From Herbaspirillum sp. SJZ107 (lineage in GTDB: Bacteria > Pseudomonadota > Gammaproteobacteria > Burkholderiales > Burkholderiaceae_D), in the NCBI RefSeq assembly GCF_006715485.1, contig NZ_VFNH01000004.1, positions 124,001 to 188,000 on the forward strand: 64,000 bases of DNA. The letters run 5' to 3'. This document shows positions 1 to 8,711 of the stretch, piece by piece. Position 1 is the stretch's first letter, and every line of letters starts with the position of its first letter. The position numbers were made by a program, and so were the translations under genes. The notes under the pieces are model-generated. The model worked only from the letters and a program-made list of their open reading frames with translations, was not told where the DNA came from and ran no database searches.

Positions 1-1011
1 ATGCAGAACAAGCACACCTTCAACCCGACCACGATGCGCGCCGACGATGGCCCGTGCAAGGGCGATTACTACGGCTTGCCGTGGCCGTGCTGGGGCACGC
101 CGGAAATGAAGCACCCGGGCACGCCCATCCTGTACGATTTGACCAAGTCCGTGGCCGAAGGCGGCCTGCCGTTCCGCGCCAACTGGGGCGTCGAGCACAA
201 CGGCGAAAGCCTGCTGGCGGCCGACGGCTCGTTCACGAAGGACAGCGAGATCGACACCGGCTACCCCGAGTTCGACCACGTGTTCCTCAAGAAGTTGGGC
301 TGGTGGGACGATCTCACGCCGGAAGAAAAGATCGCCGCCGAGGGCAAGAACTGGAAGACCGACCTGTCGGGCGGCATCCAGCGCGTGGTGATCTCGCACG
401 GCTGCGCGCCCTATGGCAACGCCCGCGCCCGCGCCAACGTCTGGAACTTCCCGGACCCGGTGCCGACCCACCGCGAACCGCTGCTGTCGCCGCGGCGCGA
501 CCTGGTCGCCAAGTACCCGACCTACGACGACAAGGCCGCCTTCCTGCGCCTGCCGACGCTGTACAAATCGGTGCAGCAGGTCGACTTCTCGAAGGACTTC
601 CCGCTGATCATGACCTCCGGCCGCCTGGTGGAGTACGAGGGCGGCGGCGAGGAAACCCGTTCCAACCCGTGGCTGGCCGAACTGCAGCAGAACATGTTCT
701 GCGAAGTGAATCCCGAGGACGCCGCCCAGATCGGTGTCAAGCTGGGCGACTTCATGTGGGTCGAGACCCCGACCGGCGCGCGCCTGAAGCTGATGGCGAT
801 GGTGACCCAGCGGGTGCCGATCGGCATCGTCTGGATGCCGTTCCACTTCGGCGGCTGGTGGATGGGCGAAGACCTCGAAAAGCACTATCCGGAAGGCGGC
901 GCGCCGACGGTGCGCGGCGAAGCCGTCAACACCGGCTGGACCTACGGCTACGATGCCGTGACGATGATGCAGGAAACCAAGGTATCGCTGTGCCGCCTGG
1001 TACGCGCCTAA
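1..1011 (+). CDS. fdhA: Formate dehydrogenase, catalytic (alpha) subunit, C-terminal part
   Basis: This is the last 336 residues of a molybdopterin formate dehydrogenase large subunit; the reading frame is open at base 1, so the gene begins upstream of the window. The enzyme oxidises formate to CO2 and passes electrons to the FeS beta subunit. The visible part ends with the molybdopterin-dinucleotide-binding barrel (from about residue 200 here: PLIMTSGRLVEYEGGG, then GIVWMPFHFGGWW), the usual C-terminal domain of this family. The Mo-ligating Cys or Sec residue and N-terminal FeS site lie outside the window. The beta subunit follows after 25 nt. Assignment rests on family resemblance and on the beta and gamma subunits directly downstream. 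The Met at base 1 is probably internal. Confidence 0.9.
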   Translation: MQNKHTFNPTTMRADDGPCKGDYYGLPWPCWGTPEMKHPGTPILYDLTKSVAEGGLPFRANWGVEHNGESLLAADGSFTKDSEIDTGYPEFDHVFLKKLGWWDDLTPEEKIAAEGKNWKTDLSGGIQRVVISHGCAPYGNARARANVWNFPDPVPTHREPLLSPRRDLVAKYPTYDDKAAFLRLPTLYKSVQQVDFSKDFPLIMTSGRLVEYEGGGEETRSNPWLAELQQNMFCEVNPEDAAQIGVKLGDFMWVETPTGARLKLMAMVTQRVPIGIVWMPFHFGGWWMGEDLEKHYPEGGAPTVRGEAVNTGWTYGYDAVTMMQETKVSLCRLVRA

Positions 1012-1036
1012 GGAAAGAGCTGAGGAAGGAGCTGAC

Positions 1037-1720
1037 ATGACGGCACGAATGAAGTTCATTTGCGACACCGAACGCTGCATCGACTGCAACGGTTGCGTGA
1101 CCGCCTGCAAGAACGAACACGAAACCCCGTGGGGCGTGAACCGCCGCCGCGTGGTCACGATCAACGACGGCATCCCCGGCGAGCGCTCGGTCTCGGTGGC
1201 CTGCATGCACTGCACCGACGCCCCCTGCCTGGCGGTGTGCCCGGTCAACTGCATCTACCACACCGAGGACGGCATCGTGCTGCACTCGAAGGACCAGTGC
1301 ATCGGCTGCGGCTACTGCTATTACGCCTGCCCGTTCGGCGCGCCGCAGTTCCCCGAGACCGGCCTGTTCAACCACCGCGGCAAGATGGACAAGTGCACCT
1401 TCTGCGCCGGCGGCCCGGAACCGGACACCTCGGAAGCCGAATTCAAGAAATACGGCCGCAACCGCATCGCCGAAGGCAAGCTGCCGGCTTGTGCCGAGAT
1501 GTGCGGCACCAAGGCCCTGATCGGCGGCGACGCCAACGTGATCGCCGACATCTACCGCCAGCGCGTCGAGACGCGTGGCTACGGGCCGGAACTGTGGGGC
1601 TGGAAGATCGCCTACGGCAAGCCGAAACGCGGCGGCGAGATCAAGGCCACCGGCGACGCGCCGCGCGAAAACCAGAACCTCAAGGATTCGCAGAACGATG
1701 CAGGGAGGATCCCGACATGA
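1037..1720 (+). CDS. fdhB: Formate dehydrogenase iron-sulfur (beta) subunit
   Basis: A 227-residue ferredoxin-type electron-transfer subunit that relays electrons from the catalytic subunit to the cytochrome b subunit. Four Cys clusters are visible: CIDCNGCVTAC near the N terminus, CMHCTDAPCLAVCP, CIGCGYCYYACPFG, and the later CTFC with CAEMC, as in four-cluster FdnH/HybA-type proteins. Unlike E. coli FdnH it has no obvious C-terminal membrane helix and is shorter. The start at 1037 is backed by a strong GGAAGGAG ribosome site just upstream. Its stop overlaps the ATG of the next gene (ATGA, 1717-1720), suggesting translational coupling. Confidence is high. Confidence 0.93.
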   Translation: MTARMKFICDTERCIDCNGCVTACKNEHETPWGVNRRRVVTINDGIPGERSVSVACMHCTDAPCLAVCPVNCIYHTEDGIVLHSKDQCIGCGYCYYACPFGAPQFPETGLFNHRGKMDKCTFCAGGPEPDTSEAEFKKYGRNRIAEGKLPACAEMCGTKALIGGDANVIADIYRQRVETRGYGPELWGWKIAYGKPKRGGEIKATGDAPRENQNLKDSQNDAGRIPT

Positions 1721-1929
1721 AACGCTTGTTGCTGTTGATCGTACCGCTGTGGGTGCTGACCGGCTGCCTCGAAGTCGAGCAGCACCCGAACTGGGTCAAG
1801 GGCCAGTACGCCGGCAAGAAGGACAACCGCCCATTCGAGGTGATGTTCCACAAGGACAGGCTGGCGTGGTGGGGCACGGTTGCCAACCGCAACATGCACC
1901 AGAACGAATACAACCGGGCCAACCCGTAA
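1717..1929 (+). CDS. Small lipoprotein in the formate dehydrogenase operon
   Basis: A 70-residue protein starting at the ATGA overlap with fdhB. The N terminus is a lipoprotein signal (MKRLLLLIVPLWVLTGC, lipobox LTGC), leaving a mature part of about 53 residues rich in His, Asn and Trp (HPNWVKGQYAGKK, FHKDRLAWWGTVANRN). It should be anchored to a membrane on the periplasmic side, where the formate dehydrogenase faces. No known domain is recognised. Because it sits between the beta and gamma subunit genes with tight spacing, a role in assembly or stabilisation of the membrane complex is plausible but is inference only. Confidence 0.75.
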   Translation: MKRLLLLIVPLWVLTGCLEVEQHPNWVKGQYAGKKDNRPFEVMFHKDRLAWWGTVANRNMHQNEYNRANP

Positions 1930-1939
1930 AGGAACCGAC

Positions 1940-3106
1940 ATGCGAATCGATTTGCGCGCCGCGCTTCCCTCCGCTGTGTCTCCCGGTGTGTCTCCTGTTT
2001 CCTGGCTGGTCCGGTTTGTCCTGTCGAGCATGATGCTGTTCGTGTTCGCGACGCATCTGGCGCATGCCGGGGTGCCGAACAACCGCGCCGAGCCGGCCTA
2101 CGCCGAAGAACAGACCATGCTGCAGCTGCAGCAGGATTCGCGCGTGCCCGAACCCGGCCTGGCCGACAAGTCCTCGGGCCGCGTTCACGTCGACCGCCAC
2201 TACCTCGGCCAGTACGGCAGCACCGAAGCCAACGTGATCGTCCAGCGCGGCGGCAACCAGTGGCGCGTGTGGCGCAACGGCCCGATCGCGACCATCATGG
2301 GCAGCCTGCTGGTGCTGGTGATCGCCGTCATCTTCGTGTTCTACCGCGTGGTCGGCCCGGCGCGCACCGATGCGCCCGACACCGGACGCCGCCTGCAGCG
2401 CTTCAACGGCTGGGAGCGCTGGGTGCACTGGGCCACCGCGATCAGCTTCGTGATCCTGGCTGTCACCGGTCTCCTGATCACCTTCGGCAAGAAGCTCTTG
2501 ATCCCGCTGTTCGGCCACGACGTGTTCTCGTTTTTCGCTTACGTCTCGAAGTACCTGCACAACTTCCTCGGCCCGCTGTTCATCGTCTGCTCGGTGCTGA
2601 TGTTCTTCACCTTCCTGCGCCGTAACTTCCCGCGCAAGATCGACTGGCTGTGGATCAAGCAGGGCGGAGGGCTGGTCCAGCACAAGCACGTGCCGGCCGG
2701 CTTCTTCAACGCCGGCGAAAAGAGCTGGTTCTGGTTCGGCGTGGTACTGCTGGGCCTGGTGATGTCGATCAGCGGCCTGATCCTCGACTTCATCGGTTTC
2801 GGCCAGACCCGCTACATGCTGCAGGTGGCCAACTACCTGCACATGATCGGCGCCACCTTCTACATCGCCGCCGGCATGGGCCATGCCTTCATCGGCACCT
2901 GGGGCACCCCGGGCGCCTACGAGGCGATGCGCCACGGCACCGTCGACGAGACCTGGGCCAAGGCCCACCACCGCCTGTGGTACGAGGAAGTCAAGGCGGG
3001 CGTGCCGCCAGGCACCTTCGACGACCAGGTGCCGACGGACCCGCCGCCACCGGACAACCCGCCGCCCCAGGGTGGCATGCGGCCGCGACCCGGCCCGGCC
3101 CACTGA
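1940..3106 (+). CDS. fdhC: Formate dehydrogenase cytochrome b (gamma) subunit
   Basis: A 388-residue membrane subunit that takes electrons from the FeS subunit through haem b to the quinone pool. The ATG at 1940 gives a hydrophobic signal-like N terminus ending near AHAG; an in-frame upstream ATG at 1880 lies inside the preceding lipoprotein gene and is less likely. After a periplasmic stretch there are transmembrane segments from about residue 115, with the His residues expected to bind haem in RWVHWATA, YLHNFLG, YLHMIGA and GHAFIGT. The C-terminal tail is unusually proline-rich (TDPPPPDNPPPQ). It lies 10 nt after the small lipoprotein gene. Family assignment is firm; the long N-terminal extension and Pro tail differ from E. 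coli FdnI. Confidence 0.92.
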   Translation: MRIDLRAALPSAVSPGVSPVSWLVRFVLSSMMLFVFATHLAHAGVPNNRAEPAYAEEQTMLQLQQDSRVPEPGLADKSSGRVHVDRHYLGQYGSTEANVIVQRGGNQWRVWRNGPIATIMGSLLVLVIAVIFVFYRVVGPARTDAPDTGRRLQRFNGWERWVHWATAISFVILAVTGLLITFGKKLLIPLFGHDVFSFFAYVSKYLHNFLGPLFIVCSVLMFFTFLRRNFPRKIDWLWIKQGGGLVQHKHVPAGFFNAGEKSWFWFGVVLLGLVMSISGLILDFIGFGQTRYMLQVANYLHMIGATFYIAAGMGHAFIGTWGTPGAYEAMRHGTVDETWAKAHHRLWYEEVKAGVPPGTFDDQVPTDPPPPDNPPPQGGMRPRPGPAH

Positions 3107-3116
3107 GGACAGCGGC

Positions 3117-3557
3117 ATGAAAGCATCGACTTATCTGATACCGGGCGTACTGCTGGCCCTGGCCCTGGCAGGCTGCAAGGAGCACGGCGACGACGCCCAG
3201 ATCCATACCAAATTCCCCGGCATGGTGACAGCCGGCGGCGGCACCAGCGGCCAGGTGATGGCGGCGCATGGCGGTCCGAAGACCGACGCCACCTATGCCG
3301 GCGGCACGCCGGGCATCGCCGGCGGCGCCGGCGGCAACACCGGGGGCGCCGGTACCGGCGGCACCACCACCGAGACCGGCCAGGGCCCGAGTTCCGGTGT
3401 CAGCAACCCGGGTGCCGCGAGCGGCACCACCCAGCAGCAATCCGGCGACAACAAGCCGGCCCCGTCCGCACCCACGCCGGAATCGGGCAACGGCGCGCCG
3501 CAGCCGGCTGCCGCCCACCGCGACCCGGGCGCCAGCCAGGCTGCGCCGGGACGTTGA
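3117..3557 (+). CDS. Gly/Thr/Ala-rich lipoprotein of unknown function
   Basis: A 146-residue protein with a lipoprotein signal peptide (lipobox LAGC in LLALALAGCKEHGDD). After a short charged segment the mature chain is low complexity: GGAGGNTGGAGTGGTTTETG and then Ser/Pro/Gln/Ala-rich sequence to the end. It contains no recognisable domain and looks like an anchored, disordered envelope protein. It is 10 nt downstream of the cytochrome b gene and 10 nt upstream of another exported low-complexity protein, so it belongs to the formate dehydrogenase operon. Function is unknown; its composition resembles spacer or linker sequences rather than an enzyme. Confidence 0.7.
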   Translation: MKASTYLIPGVLLALALAGCKEHGDDAQIHTKFPGMVTAGGGTSGQVMAAHGGPKTDATYAGGTPGIAGGAGGNTGGAGTGGTTTETGQGPSSGVSNPGAASGTTQQQSGDNKPAPSAPTPESGNGAPQPAAAHRDPGASQAAPGR

Positions 3558-3567
3558 GGAGAACGCA

Positions 3568-4083
3568 ATGACCACCAAGACCATGATGCTGGCCGCGGCC
3601 CTGCTGGCGGCGGCCTCGGCCTCCCTGCCGGCCTGGGCCGCACTGCCGGCCCCGACCCCGGCCCAGCAGCAGGCCGCGGACGCCAAGAAAGCCCAGGCCG
3701 CTGCGCAGGCGGCGAAAGACAAGGAAAGCCTGACCGCCTCGATGGATGCGCTCAGCAGCCGCTGGCGCGGCCGCGCTGCCCAGCAGGGCTGGAAAACGCA
3801 TCCGCCGGTGGCGATTGCCGCTGCCGCGCCGGCCGCTGCAGCCCCAGGATCTGCGGCGCCGGCGGGCGCATCCGCCGGCGGCATCGTGACCGCGGCCGGC
3901 GCCGGCGGCCAGCAGGCCGGCCAATTGCCGGCTTCGCCCGCCAACCCGATCGTCAAGAGCGAAAAATGGGGCACCGCGCCGCCGAGCGAGGACCAGAAGG
4001 CAGGCCCGACCAAGGCCGTGCCGCATGGCACCGAGCCGACGGTCCAGAAAGGGTCGCCAGAGAACGTGAGCAAGAAAAAATGA
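3568..4083 (+). CDS. Exported Ala-rich protein of unknown function
   Basis: A 171-residue protein with a classical signal peptide (MTTKTMMLAAALLAAASASLPAWA). The mature part has an Ala/Gln/Lys-rich helical start (AQQQAADAKKAQAAAQAAKD), a short conserved-looking segment around SRWRGRAAQQGWKTHPPVA, and a low-complexity Ala/Gly/Pro tail ending in KKK. No domain is recognised. A GAGGAGAACGC ribosome site precedes the ATG at 3568. Its stop overlaps the DUF3305 start (ATGA, 4080-4083), so it is translated with the formate dehydrogenase accessory genes. A periplasmic role connected with the enzyme is inferred from position only. Confidence 0.7.
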   Translation: MTTKTMMLAAALLAAASASLPAWAALPAPTPAQQQAADAKKAQAAAQAAKDKESLTASMDALSSRWRGRAAQQGWKTHPPVAIAAAAPAAAAPGSAAPAGASAGGIVTAAGAGGQQAGQLPASPANPIVKSEKWGTAPPSEDQKAGPTKAVPHGTEPTVQKGSPENVSKKK

Positions 4084-4520
4084 AAATGGGAAGCATGCCG
4101 ATCGCGGTGCTGATGCAGCGCCGCAGCGTCCAGCACCGCTGGGCCGATGAAGCCTGGGCCGCCGTCGGCATCGTGCCCGACCGCGGCAACCTGCCGCCGG
4201 TCCAGATGCTGAGCCAGTCGCCCGAGCGCGACTATTACCTGGTCTCCGGCCTGGAGCTGGAACTCTACCCGGACGAAAACGAAGGGTATTACGAGAACTG
4301 CATGGCGCCGGAATCGAAGGTGTTCGTGATGTGGCGCATGGAAGAGGGCAGGGCGATGCCGGTGCGCGCCTCGGTCAGCTACGTCGAGGGCACGCGCATG
4401 TTCGACTCGGGCGAGAACGCCGACGGCGTCGACATGCCGGCCGAGGTCTACAGCTGGGTGGCCGGCTACCTGCGCGAACACTACCAGCCCAAGCCGCGCC
4501 GCGGCCGGCAGCACGGATGA
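4080..4520 (+). CDS. DUF3305 domain protein, formate dehydrogenase accessory
   Basis: A 146-residue cytoplasmic protein that starts at an ATGA overlap with the previous gene. The pattern SMPIAVLMQRR, followed by W..EAWAAVGIVPD, YLVSGLELELYPDENEGYY and SPESKVFV-like text matches the DUF3305 family as I recall it, which accompanies formate dehydrogenase operons in proteobacteria together with DUF3306. Its biochemical role is not established; it is generally assumed to help cofactor insertion or maturation. The next gene again overlaps by ATGA (4517-4520). Family call is from recognition of sequence style and context. Confidence 0.8.
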   Translation: MKMGSMPIAVLMQRRSVQHRWADEAWAAVGIVPDRGNLPPVQMLSQSPERDYYLVSGLELELYPDENEGYYENCMAPESKVFVMWRMEEGRAMPVRASVSYVEGTRMFDSGENADGVDMPAEVYSWVAGYLREHYQPKPRRGRQHG

Positions 4521-5176
4521 CCATGGCCGAAGAAGGCTTCCTGCGGCGCTGGGCACGGCGCAAGACTGAAACCAGGGCGGGCATCGAGCCGGCACCCGAG
4601 CCGGCAGCGGAAACCGCCGTCGAACCCATCGTAGTCGAATCCCCTGCGCCACGCATGCCGGCGACCGAAGCGGCGCCGGTCGCGCACGCCGCGGCGCCGA
4701 TCGTCCTGCCGACCATGGACGATGTGGCGCAACTGACCAGCGAATCCGACTTCTCGGCCTTCGTCGCCCGCGGCGTCGACCAGGCCGTGCGCCGCAGCGC
4801 GCTCAAGAAACTGTTCGCCGACCCTCACTTCAACGTGATGGACAAGCTCGACATGTACATGGACGACTACAACGTCGCCAGTCCGATGCCGGCCGACATG
4901 CTGGCTTCGCTGAAGCATTCGAAAAGCTTTTTCGACCAGGCGGCCGAGGATGCCCGCAAGCGTGCCGAGGCACAAGCCAGGGCCGAGGCGGGCGGGGTGC
5001 TGGCGGCTTCGCCGCCGGTCCCGGAACAGCCTGGTCCTGCCGAGGCAGCGCAGGTGCAGGTGCGGCAGGATGGCGCGCAAGCCATCGGGCCGCCCGACGT
5101 GCCCGAGATGGCCGTGCTGCAGGCAGAGACGCATATCGTGCCGGAAAGCGACACGATCATGCAAAAACAACCATAA
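4517..5176 (+). CDS. DUF3306 domain protein, formate dehydrogenase accessory
   Basis: A 219-residue protein whose start overlaps the DUF3305 stop. The conserved DUF3306 features are the N-terminal FLRRWARRK, the central LPTMDDVAQLTSESDFSAF, and RSALKKLFADPHFNVMDKLD followed by MDDYN. Between them, and after about residue 150, the sequence is Ala/Pro/Glu-rich and probably flexible. The partner DUF3305 gene directly upstream and the ferredoxin-type gene 32 nt downstream are the usual neighbours in formate dehydrogenase loci. Molecular role unknown; probably maturation of the Mo enzyme. Confidence 0.82.
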   Translation: MTMAEEGFLRRWARRKTETRAGIEPAPEPAAETAVEPIVVESPAPRMPATEAAPVAHAAAPIVLPTMDDVAQLTSESDFSAFVARGVDQAVRRSALKKLFADPHFNVMDKLDMYMDDYNVASPMPADMLASLKHSKSFFDQAAEDARKRAEAQARAEAGGVLAASPPVPEQPGPAEAAQVQVRQDGAQAIGPPDVPEMAVLQAETHIVPESDTIMQKQP

Positions 5177-5208
5177 TCACAAGAACGACCACCTGAACCA
5201 GAGACAGA

Positions 5209-6891
5209 ATGAATATCCGCTTTATCGAAGGACAGGGCGCCGACCCGGAGCAGGAGCGCCGCAACGCGCTGGCCAAGGTCGCCGCCATCGTTGCACTCGA
5301 TGCGCAGGGCATGCCCGAGGCGATCGACAGCGTCGGCTACCGCTCGGCCGGCAAGACCCTGATCATCGGCGCCGCACGCGACGTGCTGCCCCAGGCCGAC
5401 CGCCTGGCCGCGGCGCTGCCGGTGACCGTGCTGCTGACCGATGCCGCCGACGGCGCGCCAGCCGGAGAACGCCCCAGCCTGCGCATCTACCCGGTATTCC
5501 AGGTCCGCGGCCTGGTGCTGAGCGGCTGGCTGGGCGCCTTCCACGCCACCTGGCAGGCGCCGGGACAGCCACCCCAGCAGGAACGCTTCGACCTGGTGCT
5601 GGACCTCGGCGCCACGCCGCAGATCGCTGCGCACCAGAAGCCGCACGGCTACTACGCGCCCGGCCTGGACGAGGCCGCACGCGGCGCCGCGCTCGAGGCG
5701 CTGACGGACATGGTGGGCGACTTCGAAAAGCCGAAGTACTTCGCCTATAAAGAGCGCCTGTGCGCCCACAGCCGCAACGCACGTACCGGCTGCAATGCCT
5801 GCATCGACGTGTGCTCGGCCGGTGCGATCGAAGGCGCGGGCAACCTGGTCAAGGTCAATCCCTACCTGTGCGCCGGCTGCGGCGCCTGCTCGACCGTGTG
5901 CCCGACCGGCGCCATGACCTACGCCTACCCGGCGCCCCAGCACACCGGCAGCCGCCTGAAGGCGCTGCTGCAGGCCTATTACGAGGTCGAGGGCAGCGAA
6001 CCGGTGGTGCTGCTCCACAGCGAATCCGGCGGCCACCTGCTGGCGAACCTGCCGGAGCCGGTGCCTGCGCGCGTGCTGCCGGTGGCGCTGCACCACACCG
6101 CATCGACCGGGATCGAGGTCTGGCTGACCGCGCTGGCTTACGGCGCCAGCGGCGTGACCGTGCTCATGACCGACGACGACGCGCCGCAGTACACGGCCGC
6201 ACTCGACCAGCAGATGCAGTTCGCGCAGCAGGTGATGGATGGCCTGGGTTACGCCGGACCGCATTTGCAGCTGCTGCGGGTGAGCAGCCCTGCCGAGCTG
6301 GGGCTGGCCTTGCAGCACGCCCCGCGCGGCGAGGTGCCGGCGCAACGGGCCGGCTACAACATCGCCGCGGACAAGCGTAACACGCTGGATTACGCCCTCG
6401 ACCACCTGTACCGCCACGCGCCGCAGCAGGTTCCCGCAATCCCGCTGGCCGCGGGCGCCCCTTTCGGCGCACTGGCGCTGAACCGCGACACCTGCAGCCT
6501 GTGCATGGCCTGCGTCGGCGCTTGCCCCGCCTCGGCCCTGCAGGACGGACAGAACGCGCCGCAGCTGCGTTTCATCGAAAAGAATTGCGTGCAGTGCGGC
6601 CTGTGCGCCGACACCTGCCCGGAAAACGCGATCGCGCTGGTGCCGCGCCTCTCCTTCTCCGAGTCGCGCAAGCAGGCAGTGCTGCTCAACGAAACCCAGC
6701 CCTTCCACTGCATCCGCTGCAGCAAGCCCTTCGGCACGCTGCGCATGATCGAGGGCATGCTGGCGCGCCTGGCCTCGCATCCGGCCTTTGCCGGCAACCT
6801 CGACCGCATGAAGATGTGCGGCGACTGCCGCGTGATCGACATGCTGCAGCCCCAGGACGAGATGAAGGTAACGGCGCTGCGGCGCGAATGA
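5209..6891 (+). CDS. Multi-cluster 4Fe-4S protein of the formate dehydrogenase locus
   Basis: A 560-residue soluble protein with two ferredoxin-like domains. The first, at about residues 185-245, contains CNACIDVC and CAGCGACSTVCPTGA; the second, at about 428-475, contains CSLCMACVGACP and CVQCGLCADTCPENA. A further pair of CxxC motifs (CIRC near 501, CGDC near 538) may form an additional metal site. The N-terminal ~180 residues resemble nothing I recognise. Proteins of this arrangement accompany DUF3305/DUF3306 in formate dehydrogenase clusters and may carry electrons during maturation or turnover. No TorD-type chaperone or FdhD gene is seen inside the window, though either could lie upstream. 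Confidence 0.85.
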   Translation: MNIRFIEGQGADPEQERRNALAKVAAIVALDAQGMPEAIDSVGYRSAGKTLIIGAARDVLPQADRLAAALPVTVLLTDAADGAPAGERPSLRIYPVFQVRGLVLSGWLGAFHATWQAPGQPPQQERFDLVLDLGATPQIAAHQKPHGYYAPGLDEAARGAALEALTDMVGDFEKPKYFAYKERLCAHSRNARTGCNACIDVCSAGAIEGAGNLVKVNPYLCAGCGACSTVCPTGAMTYAYPAPQHTGSRLKALLQAYYEVEGSEPVVLLHSESGGHLLANLPEPVPARVLPVALHHTASTGIEVWLTALAYGASGVTVLMTDDDAPQYTAALDQQMQFAQQVMDGLGYAGPHLQLLRVSSPAELGLALQHAPRGEVPAQRAGYNIAADKRNTLDYALDHLYRHAPQQVPAIPLAAGAPFGALALNRDTCSLCMACVGACPASALQDGQNAPQLRFIEKNCVQCGLCADTCPENAIALVPRLSFSESRKQAVLLNETQPFHCIRCSKPFGTLRMIEGMLARLASHPAFAGNLDRMKMCGDCRVIDMLQPQDEMKVTALRRE

Positions 6892-6986
6892 ATGGCACCT
6901 GTGCGTCTGCCGCCGTGGCAGAATGGTGAGAACCAAACCGTAGAGCGGAAACATACCGCTCACGCCACCACGCACAGGAGACAACC

Positions 6987-8666
6987 ATGGCCGCAGCAAC
7001 CCCGGGCGCGCGCTTCTTGGCCGCGCGCGATTTCCTCCAGCAGCACCGCACCGACTACGACAGCGCCTACCGCGACTACCGCGCGCCCGAACTGACTGAG
7101 TTCAACTGGGCGCTCGACTACTTCGACATCCAGGCGCAGGACAACGCGACAGCGGCCCTGTGGGTGGTCGAGGAAGACGGCAGCGAACGCAAGATCAGCT
7201 ACGCGGAGATGGCCGCCCGCTCGTCCCAGGTGGCCAACTGGCTGCGCGACTGCGGCGTCGGCCGCGGCGACCGCATTCTCCTCATGCTGCCGAACCGCGT
7301 CGAGCTGTGGGAAATCATGCTGGCCGGGATCAAGCTGGGCGCGGTGCTGGTGCCGACCACGATGCTGGTGTCCACGGCCGACCTCGAGGACCGCATGGCG
7401 CGCGGGCAGATCCGCCACGTGATCGCGCAAACCTCCGAGACGCACAAGTTCGCGTCGCTGGAGGGCGACTACACCCGGATCGCGGTCGGCGGCACTGCGG
7501 ACGGCTGGCGCGATTTCGACGACAGCCGCGAGGCCGCGCAAGGCTACACGCCGGACGGCGTGACCAAAGCCAGCGATCCTTTGCTGCTGTACTTCACCTC
7601 CGGCACCACCGCCAAGCCGAAGCTGGTGCTGCACAGCCACCAGAGCTACCCGGTCGGCCACCTGTCGACCATGTACTGGATCGGCCTGCAGCGCGGCGAC
7701 GTCCACTGGAACATCAGCTCGCCCGGCTGGGCCAAGCATGCCTGGAGCTGCTTCTTCGCGCCGTGGAACGCCGGCGCCACCGTCTTCGTCTACAACTACG
7801 AACGCTTCTCGGCGCGCGCCTGCCTCGACACCATCGTGCGCTGCGGCGTCACCTCGCTGTGTGCGCCGCCGACCGTGTGGCGCATGATGATCAAGGAAGA
7901 CCTGCGCGCCTGGCAGCCGCCGCTGCGCGAACTGGTCGGGGCAGGGGAACCGCTGAACCCCGAAGTGATCGAGCAGGTCGAGCGTGCCTGGGGCATCCGC
8001 ATCCGCGACGGCTACGGCCAGTCCGAGACTACCTGCCAGGTCGGCAATTCGCCGGGCCAGCTTGTCAAGCCGGGATCGATGGGGCGGCCGCTGCCGGGCT
8101 ACCGCATCGAACTGCTGGACGCCGACGACCAGCCGGCCGCCGAGGGCGAGATCGCCATCGTGACCGACCCGAGACCGCTCGGCCTGATGCTGTGCTACGA
8201 GGGCGACGAGGCCAAGACCGCGGACGTGATGCGCGCCGGCCGCTACCACACCGGCGACAGCGCCACGGTCGACGCGGACGGCTACTATTTCTACGTCGGC
8301 CGCAACGACGACGTGTTCAAGTCTTCCGACTACCGCATCAGCCCCTTCGAACTCGAGAGCGTGCTGATCGAGCACCCGGACGTGCTGGAAGCGGCCATCG
8401 TGCCCAGCCCCGACCCGCTGCGCCTGTCGGTGCCCAAGGCCTTCATCGCGCTGCGTCCCGGCGTGGAACCGACGCGCGAACTGGCCGCCGCCATCTTTGC
8501 CTTTACGCGCGAGCGGCTGTCGCCGTATAAACGCATCCGGCGGCTGGAATTCGCCGAGCTGCCGAAGACGATTTCGGGCAAGATCCGGCGCGTGGAATTG
8601 CGCAAGGCCGAGGCGGCGGGTGGCAGGCGCGAGACCGAGTATCGTGAAGAAGACGTTGACGGCTGA
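6987..8666 (+). CDS. AMP-dependent acyl-CoA synthetase
   Basis: A 559-residue adenylate-forming enzyme that would activate a carboxylic acid with ATP and join it to CoA. The AMP-binding signature YFTSGTTAKPKLV lies at residues 202-214, the GYGQSET motif near 345, the hinge region GRNDDVFKSSDYRISP near 440-455, and the C-terminal catalytic Lys in KTISGKIRR near 530. The length suits medium- or short-chain acyl-CoA synthetases of the acetyl-CoA-synthetase superfamily; the exact substrate cannot be told. It starts 95 nt after the ferredoxin gene, behind AGGAGACAACC, and probably has its own transcript. The following DNA changes composition sharply. Confidence 0.88.
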   Translation: MAAATPGARFLAARDFLQQHRTDYDSAYRDYRAPELTEFNWALDYFDIQAQDNATAALWVVEEDGSERKISYAEMAARSSQVANWLRDCGVGRGDRILLMLPNRVELWEIMLAGIKLGAVLVPTTMLVSTADLEDRMARGQIRHVIAQTSETHKFASLEGDYTRIAVGGTADGWRDFDDSREAAQGYTPDGVTKASDPLLLYFTSGTTAKPKLVLHSHQSYPVGHLSTMYWIGLQRGDVHWNISSPGWAKHAWSCFFAPWNAGATVFVYNYERFSARACLDTIVRCGVTSLCAPPTVWRMMIKEDLRAWQPPLRELVGAGEPLNPEVIEQVERAWGIRIRDGYGQSETTCQVGNSPGQLVKPGSMGRPLPGYRIELLDADDQPAAEGEIAIVTDPRPLGLMLCYEGDEAKTADVMRAGRYHTGDSATVDADGYYFYVGRNDDVFKSSDYRISPFELESVLIEHPDVLEAAIVPSPDPLRLSVPKAFIALRPGVEPTRELAAAIFAFTRERLSPYKRIRRLEFAELPKTISGKIRRVELRKAEAAGGRRETEYREEDVDG

Positions 8667-8711
8667 CGTCTTATTAGACAAACTAAATTAACGCATTGTC
8701 CTTTTCCAGTC

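Noticed and set aside
4867..6999. Long minus-strand open frame (710 codons) opposite the ferredoxin gene
   Set aside because: It runs antisense to a protein with clear Cys-cluster motifs, has Arg/His/Gln-rich, featureless sequence and no family match; typical of GC-rich shadow frames.
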